A stretch of 64,000 nucleotides of DNA from contig JAVGVS010000282.1 in assembly GCA_032718565.1 (NCBI GenBank), positions 367,263-431,262 of the forward strand. The letters run 5' to 3'. A program made the position numbers and the translations under genes. The DNA comes from Distichodus sexfasciatus (Eukaryota > Chordata > Actinopteri > Characiformes > Distichodontidae). The notes under the pieces are model-generated. The model ran no database searches. It was given only the letters and a program-made list of their open reading frames with translations, and was not told the DNA's origin. Positions 11,432 through 21,600 of the stretch are shown here, one piece after another. Within the stretch, counting starts at the first letter, position 1. Each line of letters opens with the position of its first letter.

Positions 11432-11519
11432 GGAGAGAGAGATACAGACAGAGAGAGAGAGAAGGAGAGAGAGAGAGAGAGAGAGATACAGACAGAGAGA
11501 GAGAGAGAGAGAGAGAGAG
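10709..11519. repeat. Imperfect (GA)n tract of about 810 bp at the c17orf58 5' end
   Basis: Almost pure GA dinucleotide with scattered ACAGACAGA and ATACAGACAG interruptions. It begins about 80 bp upstream of the c17orf58 start codon, so it must lie in or next to the promoter or 5' UTR. Open frames of more than 200 codons run through it on both strands (Ser-Leu and Arg-Glu repeats); these are artefacts of a repeat without stop codons. Confidence 0.95.
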
Positions 11520-13150
11520 TTAAGAGGTGTGGTTGATTCGTAATTAATCACTGCCCTCTACTGGAGAACCCTGCCTTCAAAACCAAAAATCTCTTCAGAG
11601 TTGTATCATCACATTTAACCTCTTGGGAGGGTCTTATCTAACCCTTGGAAAAACCTTTTTTTTTATACATTAACTGTACATTGTGTTGTGTACATATATA
11701 AGTTGAATTGTGTATGTTATGTTGTAGATGGACTTTATGTTTGCACTGCACAATATTGATCACTCAAACTGCTACTGATTTGGCATACATTTAACGCCAG
11801 ACGATTGAAATTGTAGTTCTCTTGACTGCTGCTACAATGTTTGTTACCATATTTGCACATTTTTGCACTACTGCTACATATTTGCACAACTATTGAACAT
11901 TGCTGTATATGTACTGGATCGTGATTTTATGAACTGATATCTGCACAAAATATTGAAAGTATTGTACAGACTGTAGTTCTCCATTGCTGTTACAATACCT
12001 GCACATACTAGATACAACTTGAATGATAGGCTCAGACTGGATAAGAGATAATGTCTTATTTAATAGACTGTATAGAAATTTTCATATTGAAACTTTTACT
12101 GATCTCATGCACATTAACTTTGACTTTAATGTATTGTAATTTTTTTATTGGACACTGTATTTTGTATTGTGTTATCTTGTATATTCTACTGTATATTTTG
12201 TATTGTATAGTGTCCATTATTAGTACTCATTGTGCGTTGTATATTAATCTGTCTCGTAGTATTTATAATTTCTGTTTCATGGATCCATTGTCTATATTTG
12301 GGCTAAAGGGACACTAACAAATGGAAACAAATTCCTTGTATGCTTTTTCTGACCTACATGGCAAACAAATGTTATTCTAATTCTGATAGTAACCATATGG
12401 CAAATTCATAGTAGTTTATAAAAGCTAATTTATTTTATATGTATAAAATAATTATTTAAACAAAACATACTACTTAACTAAGAATCTACTAAGGTGGTGA
12501 ACATGACTATAACCAGATGACAGTATGCATCAATAGATACACAAATAATTAAAAGTAATGTCAGAACCAGGGATGAATACAAGTGATATGTGGACAAGAA
12601 AGTTGTTTTTTCTTAGTAATAATTATGTGGCCCTTTAATAAGTAAATTAACTCTCAAAAGACGAGAGTGCAGTAAGTTCCCTACAGATGCTCTTTTAGGA
12701 TGTGAGTCTTTACTTGAAGTTTGGTCACTTGTCAAGATGTCTTTTAGCGGTCTAACGATGATCGAAGTAAAATAACATCTTCCTTTAAAATAAAAAGGCC
12801 TAAAAAACATCTGATGGTTCCATTCCACACTGCATCTTAATGGGAATTGGTTTATTGGTAGATCTTTGCATGAGAAGGTATTACAAAATATCCATTTGGA
12901 TGTAACATGACCTAAATATGTTTAAAACTGGTTTCCAGCATGTTTGAACGGATTGATAACATCAGCTCAAAGCCACAACTAACTCTGCTGAAATAATGTA
13001 GTGCAGTTTGTTCACCTACACACACACTCACACACACACACACTACTCGTATTATATAACAATTCTGTTGAAATTTCTTTATTTTCTTTTTATTCCGATG
13101 CATTCCAGGTTTGGCTCAAAACAATTTGGGTAAAATGAATTCGCTTGATC
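11520..13150. other. Intergenic AT-rich sequence
   Basis: Low-GC sequence between the divergent c17orf58 and importin genes. Many TTTGCACA and TATTGTA motifs near 11650-12300 suggest an old repeat. A short (CA)n lies near 13017-13043. No gene found. Confidence 0.4.
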
Positions 13151-13222
13151 CGATCCAGAGGACTCAAACTCCAATCCCTGAAGCTCCGGAGGCTGATGCC
13201 TTATCCATTAGGCCACTGGGTC
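13151..13222 (-). pseudogene. tRNA-Arg(CCG)-like sequence, degenerate
   Basis: The reverse strand reads GACCCAGTGGCCTAATGGAT (acceptor stem and D arm of tRNA-Arg) and an anticodon arm TCAGCCTCCGGAGCTT with anticodon CCG. The T loop is TTTGAGT instead of TTCGAGT, the T stem is imperfect and one acceptor pair is mismatched. Loss of C56 argues for a tRNA pseudogene or tRNA-derived repeat. Confidence 0.6.
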
Positions 13223-13398
13223 ATCACGTTTTACGGAGGTGAAACAAAGGGTTTTAAACAATGGCCCAAATGCTGCCCACGCCTAAACGTTTTATGATGT
13301 TAACAATAACTTTTTCCCAAGGTTCCAAAGCTAAACCACCAAACTGCAACAATAATGCTGCGAATTATCGTTTATTCCTCTTTTTTCCGCAAATCGCG

Positions 13399-13541
13399 CT
13401 GGGTGCGTTCGAGTACAGAATCTACGCAGGCCAGTGCTGATTCGCTGATCTTTAAACAATCTGTACTCGCAGAGTCTACGGTTCTTCCTTTTGTGGGCCG
13501 CAGAGCCTGCGCAGATGCTGCGTACATTAAACGCACCCAAC
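13399..13541. mobile_element. Small MITE with TGGGTGCGTT ends
   Basis: Starts TGGGTGCGTTCGAGTACAG and ends with the near complement TTAAACGCACCCA. A similar GGGTGCGTTCAAAAAC start occurs at about 13629, so a second, partial copy may follow. Confidence 0.55.
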
Positions 13542-14519
13542 ATACTTTATTTCCGCCGTCAACAGCCAATGAGAGTTGCGGATCCGCCTTTTTTCTGACG
13601 TCATCACAGGCAAACTTAAGGAACTGGGGTGCGTTCAAAAACTGTTGTGCGCCAGTTGGCTTCACTTTCCGGGTTGAACGACATTTCGTTTACTCGAAAT
13701 GCACTGCAACCGGCTTTGGGGGTTTCTCCTCTAATTTGCTGGCTGTTGCTGAGGTGCTTCTCATTTAACAGCGACGTGGATTTAAACCATATGTTACTCC
13801 ATGGATTCCACCAAAGTTTTTTTTTTTACTAACGCTACCGCTTCTGCTTGGTTAGAAGACGATTAGAAGACATGCTTGCTGTAAGTATTTTATAAGAAGT
13901 TAAACAGGGGATTCATTTTAAATCATTCTCTCGATTATTCGACTTGTTGATTTCACCAAAAACTTTAACGTGTATTTTTGAAAGCAAAGTATATTCATCT
14001 GTTTTAGTTCAACATTATAGTGGGAGCTTAAGCCAATTATATCGCGGAAAGGATCAAAAGGATGGGCGTTTTATCATACCATAGTTGTAACGCATCCATA
14101 ACACAGGTGTTACATGCAGCGTGGAGGGAGTAACGCGTTACAGAGTAACGCAGTTCCAGTAATGTATCACTTCTTGCTGTAACGCAGTACTGACAGACAT
14201 AACTAATACATTTTCAGTAAATATACTCGTTATGTGTTTCCATAACGCGCGTTACAACACACTTTTAACCCGAACATTAGTGCTGTTTTCTTTTCATTAA
14301 AAAAAACACCAACACCGCGAGACCTTTGGCACAAGAATGAATTTCTAGTCAACAATATTTTTATCATGACTAAATACTGTTTCCTTAAATGTCGATTTAC
14401 CAAGTACAAGACTGTACTGTATAGTGGTATTTCTTTATTATGCAGATGTATTAATAATGTTGAAACTGCCCATTCCAAAAAATGTTGTGCACTTATCCTT
14501 GATTATAACGTAATTTGGC
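13542..14519. other. Intergenic sequence with hAT-like remnants
   Basis: Contains TGACGTCA (a CRE-type octamer) at 13597-13604 and a good splice donor GCT|GTAAGTATT near 13879-13888, so an upstream untranslated importin exon is possible but unproven. From 14120 to 14260, repeated GTAACGC / GCGTTAC motifs look like hAT remnants. Confidence 0.35.
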
Positions 14520-14782
14520 AACTTTCAAGTCTTCTCAAAACCCATCTCTTCAAATCTGCGTACAGCCTCTAAAGCCCCCATCCTTTCACCCACACGCATA
14601 TGTTCATCTGTTGTTCCCTCGTGTAAGTTTTAAATACGTTTGTTTTAAAAACCCAGACCAAGTGTTTTTAATTCAAATCTTAAAATTTTTTATTGTATTT
14701 TCAATTTCATGTAAAAGCGTCTTTGACTACCTTTAAAAAGCGCTCTATAAATAAAATGTATTATTATTATTATTATTATACA

Positions 14783-14814
<32 letters not shown>

Positions 14815-14815
14815 T
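14520..14815 (+). mobile_element. LINE (L2-type) 3' end with TTA microsatellite
   Basis: CTCAAAACCCATCTCTTCAA near the start and AAAGCGCTCTATAAATAAAATG before a (TTA)n run (about 14758-14810) are hallmarks of the 3' end of fish L2-like LINEs. No coding part remains. Confidence 0.75.
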
Positions 14816-15224
14816 TTCTTTGTGTTCTCAATTATTTATTTTTTGCTTACCAAACTGTACTCCTTTCATGGTATTATACAACTGATTGTTTACGTTTCAT
14901 CTATTTGAGAAGAGAGTTTAATTTTGTTCTACTGTTTGTTCAAAGCTGTTTCTTTTTTTTGTTGTATCTAATAAATACATAAACAACTTTGGCACAAGAG
15001 AAAAATTGAGAGACTAAAAGAGCTGTTTCCTACGACTGTATGTAGTCATTATGCTACACCACATCGCCCTCCACTGGATGTAGAATGAAGTGCAGTAAAC
15101 TACGACATTAGCTTTTTACAAGTCCTTCTTCCACAGTTATTTTGGTGTAAAGTAACTAAAAATTCTTTGAAATAGCACTAATTAGTAATCTATAATCTAT
15201 TACATGCCAAACAATGGTTACATG

Positions 15225-15626
15225 CACCTCCGGTTCCGTTGAAATAAACGTGTTTTGACGTTTCTTCGCGGTTGAACGCTGCCCGGGTGAGCGCACGCGA
15301 GTCGCCGTCAAACGACTGCACTTTCATCAAAGCTAATAAAATATTTCACAAGAACAAACTCAAACCGTGTTGAAATCCGCCGTGAAGTTGGAAAAGTCAC
15401 GCCTTCGTCATGTCTTTATTGTGGATTAATTTCAGTTCCGCGTGTTAACACTCTGACGCAGAAATGTGACAAGTTGTCTTCAGACGCGCTTCTGCAAGGC
15501 GTTAAAGGTACAGTCCGAAAGTTAGGGAACGGAAGTTTGGGACTTTTATTATTAAGGACAGTAGCTTTAGCGCTTTAAACTTTATTTTCTTTATTTTTAG
15601 GGAACTTTATCATTACAGAAGTGAAT
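15225..15626 (+). promoter_or_regulatory. Candidate promoter and 5' UTR of the importin gene
   Basis: Locally CpG-richer block (15240-15500) upstream of the first importin exon, with a possible donor AAAG|GTACAG near 15507 and an acceptor TTATCATTACAG ending at 15618. This suggests an untranslated first exon spliced just upstream of the ATG at 15627. No TATA box is obvious; a transcript would be needed to fix the start. Confidence 0.35.
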
Positions 15627-15693
15627 ATGTCTGATGCAGGGACGCTTAAGGTTCTTGCTTAATCCTGTTCAAGAATAAAGGAAACATGCTACG
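15627..15693 (+). CDS. kpna2: Candidate importin-alpha exon 1, two apparent frameshifts
   Basis: The ATG at 15627 reads MSDAGTLKVLA then stops. In another frame the same exon encodes LFKNKG (15665-15682), the IBB signature found as FKNKGKD in importin alphas. The donor CG|GTAGGT at 15693 is good, but KNKG does not enter exon 2 in phase. One extra base between the ATG and KNKG, and one in the run after KNKG, would make the exon continuous and in phase 0. Either the assembly has lost two bases, or this exon is decaying and the real start is elsewhere. Confidence 0.5.
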
Positions 15694-18600
15694 GTAGGTT
15701 ATTTTCTATTTATTAAAGAATACATTTAAATTAAATAATCTATATATTGTAGATATTTTGTAGATATAATATGAAGCGATTGCAAATAAGTCGGTATCAG
15801 CGCAAAAAATGATAAATTAACATTTAAAAAGAAAGAAAAACACTAAAAATAGAAAGATAAGCAAGATTTTTACGCATTCTTTGTTAATAACTATCATCAA
15901 TATTCATTAATTCATTCATTCACTATCCAAACTGCTGAATCCCAACCCGGCCAGGCACTAACACACCGCAGGGCACACACAATCCCACCCTTACACACAC
16001 CTTATTGGGCCATTTAGAGTTGCCAATTAACCTATATAGCAAGCTTTTGGACTGTGGGAGAAAACCGGAGCCCCCGGAGGAGACCCACGCGAACACAGAG
16101 AGAGCATGTGAACTCCACACAGAAAGGCCCTACGGCCGACCATGGGTTCAAACCCAGGACTTTCTTGATGAGGTGGCAGCGCCGGACCCCTATGCCACCT
16201 GCATGTCTTCAACAGCATAATATGTCTTTTTACGCTTAAAAAAACCCAGTTGTTGATATTTCCATCCATTCTCAAAATTCTTGTATCAGTTTTGGAATTG
16301 AACAGTACAATGGTTTGGAAAATCCGAGCCCCACACACAGCTTTCCTTTTTGGTCTGTCGCAGGAACTGAAGCAAAGGAGGGTGGAGGTGAAGGTCGAGC
16401 TTCGAAAAGCCAAGAAAGACGAACAGATTTTGAAACGGAGGAATATTAGTGTTCTGTCAGACCGTGATCTTAATCACCTTCAGGATGGAAACAAACAGGG
16501 TGTGAGACTAGTACAGTCCTGATTATAATCTGATTCACGGGTTATGTTGGTCAAGATGGTTCAAAATATTGGGCATGAACCTCATCTTATTAATACACAT
16601 GCAGGTATTATTGACCAATATGAGCTAACTGGCTATAAAATTACGGCCATAAAAGACATAGATGCATCTTTGAACCATGTTATGAGCGCTGTCATTGTAA
16701 TTTGTCCACTAGAGGACAACACTTCACCTTCACTTTGGGCTTTTAGTTTTTTATTTGGTGCCTGTTAATGTGTTTTAGTACTTTTGTTCTATTACTATTT
16801 ATGATAAATTATTTTATTCTATAAATTGTGTTATGTGATTTAGTTCAAATTGAATACACATACATTTTATGGAAAATTGTTTTATGTATCTGAAAAAATA
16901 TCTTTTGATAACATCATTATTAGATTTTAAAATCCTCCACTTATCTAAATCAGATCATACTGGTTATACTGGCTAATGGGTTGGCTGCTGGTAGGTTTTC
17001 ACCTGGATCCATTTATTTAAGGGAAACTGTCAGTAACAAAAATCTAATATTGGTCAGGCTGAGCATCTCAAAAAAATGTTGACATGTTTCTATTCATTTA
17101 ATCGCTTTATCGTATTCTGCTAACAAGATTCAAGTACCTTTTATTTGTCAGGGTAACAGTTATGCAGGTACAAATAATACAGCAAATGCATCAATAGGTA
17201 AACAACAGATCCTTGCCGAAACCCGGGATCGAACCAGGGACCTTTAGATCTTCAGTCTAACGCTCTCCCAACTGAGCATATTTCGCCCACTTCAGGATGC
17301 TCGTAGAGATCATTCGTGTTTTTAAATTTGTTTCTAACTTCTTCCACATTCTGCAGTGGAGACTCCAGGACATTGCCGGGGGGTTTTACAGCCAAAACCT
17401 TCATCTCCAGTTGGAGGCTGCACAAGCTGTCAGGTGGGAGTGTGTGTCTGTAAGCTAATTATTGGGGTGTGTGTGTGTGTGTGTTTTGTCCTGTCAGTAA
17501 CCTCCTGCACTAACGCTAACCCTTGTGGAGAATTCCTGCTTCTCACTTCTCAAGATCCAAGATTCATCATGTGTCCTTATACATAATTATACAAGTGTAA
17601 CACATAGCGAACTGCTCCCTGATTCACCCCTAAAACTATGCACATTAAAACAGAAATTAAAGAAATATTATAATATAAATAAAATATGTTTCAGAAAATA
17701 GACATTAGTATTATGAATTAGAATAGAATATTAATAGAAACTGATTAAGTTAAAGTTAAAGACACTGAAGTTAAAAATAAAATATACAGAAAAATATATA
17801 GAAAATACTGTATGTTTCCTAAAATGTAGAATCTTAACTGTAGATGGGCATATTTTGGGATAACTGTGCATATAAATTAAAGAAAGACAGTGTAAATTAA
17901 ACTAGACATTAACAAATAGATAAAGGTAAAGAAACATTTCAAAAAATTAAATCTAGGAATAATTATATAAATCTATAAAAATATTTGTTTAATAAATATT
18001 ATATATACAGTATATAACAAATATGTTTCCTAAAAAACATTTAATTTATGAATTAAATTCATGAATTAAAATAGAAATTAACAAAAAGATTAAGTAAAAA
18101 AACCAAGACTCTAAATGTAAAAAAATCCCAGAGAAAATGTATAGAAAAATATATTTCCTAAAATGTATAATCTAATCTAGTTTAGATCACGGGATATTTG
18201 TGGATATTATGGGAACACTCTGTAAATTAAAATAGAAATGAATAGATAAGTTAAGTAAATCTAAAAAATAAGTGAGTGAGTAAATATTTGTCATTGTGAA
18301 CACAGCACAACGCACCACAACCAAATCTGAGCTCTGTATTTGAGCCATCCATGAAGGAGCAGTGGGCAGTGCCTGGGAAGCAGTGCTTGGGGGCGATATC
18401 TTGGTCATGAGTACCTCAGTGGCACCTTTACCGCTCCGATACTTGAACCGACGACCTTCCGATCACGCGGCCAACTAGCTAACGTTACGCTACCAGCCGC
18501 TTAATAAGATTGTATAGAAAAATATGTTTCCAAAAATAGATAAACGGGTCGCCAGTCCTGGACTGGTAAAGGTACCACTGAGGTACCCTCAGGTACCATC

Positions 18601-21600
18601 CCCAAACACGGCTCCCCAGGCGCTGCCCAAAAAAAGCTGCAAACAGAACATGAGGAGTCAACACTTTCATTTGAACCCCATCAGGAAGTTGTTATCCAGG
18701 GACAACCATCCACGACTCGACCTGACCTCAAATCCTGGCATCATCCGGAGGCTGGTGAGCTTCTTGGCGAGCTCCTGTCCCGAAATCCAGTACGAGGCAG
18801 CCTGGGTGCTTAGCAACCTCGCTTCCGGATCCCCCGAGCAGACCCGGGCCGTGGTGGAGGCAGGCGCCGTCTCCCCGCTCATCGCTCTCATCGCTTCTCC
18901 TCATCCGGACGTCAGCGAGCAAGCCGTCTGGGCACTGGGCAATATTTCTGGTGAGGAATATTAATAAGCGTGTGTAGGTTCTCTGCCGTCCAGGACGTGG
19001 TCGTCTTGAGAGCTTGAATTGGAGGTAATCGGACTTCTTTTAAGTACTCCAACAGTGCTGTATGACATCCTTTATAATCCTTTATAGGTGACTCTTCCAC
19101 ATTCAGAGACAAAGTCATCAAATGTGGAGGCATCAGCGCTGTCCTCCCTCTGCTGTGTGCTCCCAACCAGGCCGTTTACAGCGTAAGTGCTACACAAACA
19201 CCAGACACTAAACAGTAGGCTTTTGTCCCTGACTTCAGTTTTTAAATTTAGGCTTTAACGGTCTGTTCTGCAGTATGATTATTAGTTTCACGGATCACGT
19301 TTTCAGTGATTACTCAAAAAAAAGTCTCTCCCCTGCAGCCCAGTCACCTGAGGAACTTCACCTGGCTGCTGGCTAACCTGTGCAGGAGCAGCGAGTCGCC
19401 CCCTCCCCTGTCCGCCGTGCTGCAGATGCTCCCGGCGCTGGCGAGGGTCCTGCTTCTCGAGGACCGCGAGGTGCAGAGCGATGCGTGCTGGGCCGTCTCC
19501 CACCTGACCTCCGGCTCCAACCAGCGCATCGAGGTGGTGGTGAAATCCGGCCTCGTGCCCCGACTGGTGCAGCTGCTCACGAGCGACGCCGACGCCGTCT
19601 TGGTGAGTCTCTCCAGATGCGTCAGACACAAGGCTGGTGAGGTGTATCGAAATATTTAAGAACATAAGTAGTCACCCCTGGACATAACTCCTCTCTGCTC
19701 TGAATTGCCCAGACTCCGGCTCTCCGTGCAGTGGGGAACATCGTAACGGGAACGGACGAGCAACGGCAGACGGTTCTGGACGCAGGAGCGCTGTCTGTGT
19801 TTACCAAACTGCTGCAGCATCCAAAAAGCCACATCCAGAAGGAGGTGACGTGGGCCGTGTCCAACATCACGGCCGGGAAGGAGACTCAGATCCAGGAGGT
19901 GATCGACGCCGGTCTGTTGCCCCTGCTGGTGGAGGTGCTGGAGAAGGTCAGCCTGATTTACACCTTTAATATACCCTGACAGCACAGAACACAACAACCA
20001 AATGTGGCCTCTGAATTTGAGCTATCCGTGAAGGAGCAGTGGGCAGCTTTTTGCCAGCGCCAGTGCTTGGGAACAGTGTGTTGTTCATGAGCAACCTTCA
20101 GATTACAGGGTCAACTCTCTAACTGTTACACTACGGACCTCCGTCTATGTCTGATGTATGTCTGTGCTACTGCAGGGAGACTTTATGTCCCAAAAGGAAG
20201 CCGCATGGGCCATCACCAACTTCACCAGCGGGGCGACGGTCCCACAGTTGGCACGTCTGCTCCAGTCCAGCGTTATCGGCCCTTTCCTCAACCTCCTCTC
20301 GGCCAAGGACAGCAAGACCATCACCGTCGTCCTTGACGGCATCAAGAATATTTTTGCGGTATGTTCTTGTTAAATATATTTAACATTTAAGTAAAAGTCC
20401 GTTGTGGGGTTTAATTACCTCTTAGCCTGGCAGAATGTAAAAGATCTACAATGTTAGATATAGAATTTGTTAGATAATAGCTGTCACAAGTCACAAATTT
20501 CAGTGTGATACCATATCACGCTGGTACGCCACTGGTGTAGTGGTATCACGCAAGATTCCCGGGCGGCGCACCGTGTTTCGGGGCAGCTGGTGGCGTAGCG
20601 GTAGGATGTTTGCCCCATGATCAGAAGGTCGCAGGTTTGAATCATGAGCAAGGTACCGTCCCCAAGCACTGCGCCCTGGGCGCTTGTTAGCTGACCACTG
20701 TTCCTTCATGGACGGGTCAAATGCAGAGTTCGCATTTTGTTGTGCTGTGGTGTATTCACAATGACAAATAATCACTCACTCACTTTCATATCATATCGAT
20801 ACGATGGATAACGATTCAATATTTGCTGATATTACAAAGTATGCTACGATACGAGTTTGATTAGATTCAGTTCAGCAACAGTTCGAGGGATCGATATGAC
20901 ACAATGAGACATATGCCATTTAACACCACCACTTCCATTCATATAAAATCACAAAAAGCAGCCAAGATACCATTTCGTCATTTTTATTTCTGAGTTCAAC
21001 CAGACATTTAAATGAAAAACGAGTTACTCTTTTAATAAAAGTTGACGTTTTTTAATGTGACGTCTGATCGATGGGATTCATACGTTTCATCACCGTTCGA
21101 ACTTGGTTATTTTTCCTCCTGGTCCCTTCACCACTTTAGCTAAAATGTTGTGAATGTCCTGGTGCAGAAAGGCTGCTTATTTGGATTATTTGATTGAGTG
21201 ATTATTTGTCATTGTGAACACACCACAGCACAACACACAGTGCACCACAACCAAATGTGAGCCCTGCAGTGGGCAGCTAACATGGGCAGCTCCCGGGGGG
21301 GGAGACGGTACCTTGCTTATGAGTACCTCACTGGTACCTTTCCCGGTCTGGGATTTGAACCGGTGACCTGCAGATCACAGGGCCAACTCCCTAATCACTA
21401 CACTACCAACTACCGCCCAAATTCTTCGAGTTAAACTCGATTGAGTCTGTTCTTAATGGGTTTTGGACTGTGTTGTTGTGTAGACTGCAGAGAAGATGTG
21501 TGAGACTGAGAGTTTTTGTCTGATGGTGGAGGAATGTGGAGGGCTGGACAAAATCGAGGCACTCCAGGAGCACGAGAACGAGGGAATCTATCAGGCTGTT

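Larger units (their letters stand above)
20359..21483. other. Importin intron 8
   Basis: Holds two SINE copies (20581-20790 forward, 21191-21418 reverse) with AT-rich sequence between them, including ATCGATACGATGG-type motifs near 20795-20900 that look like hAT ends. Confidence 0.6.

Noticed and set aside
10636..11551. Long open frames of Ser-Leu and Arg-Glu repeats on both strands
   Set aside because: They translate the (GA)n tract, which has no stop codons in any frame; there is no protein-like sequence.
16250..16363. Open frame with Met codons upstream of importin exon 2
   Set aside because: The exon has a normal acceptor at 16363 and the upstream residues do not resemble an importin N-terminus. 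It would only matter if exon 1 is not used.
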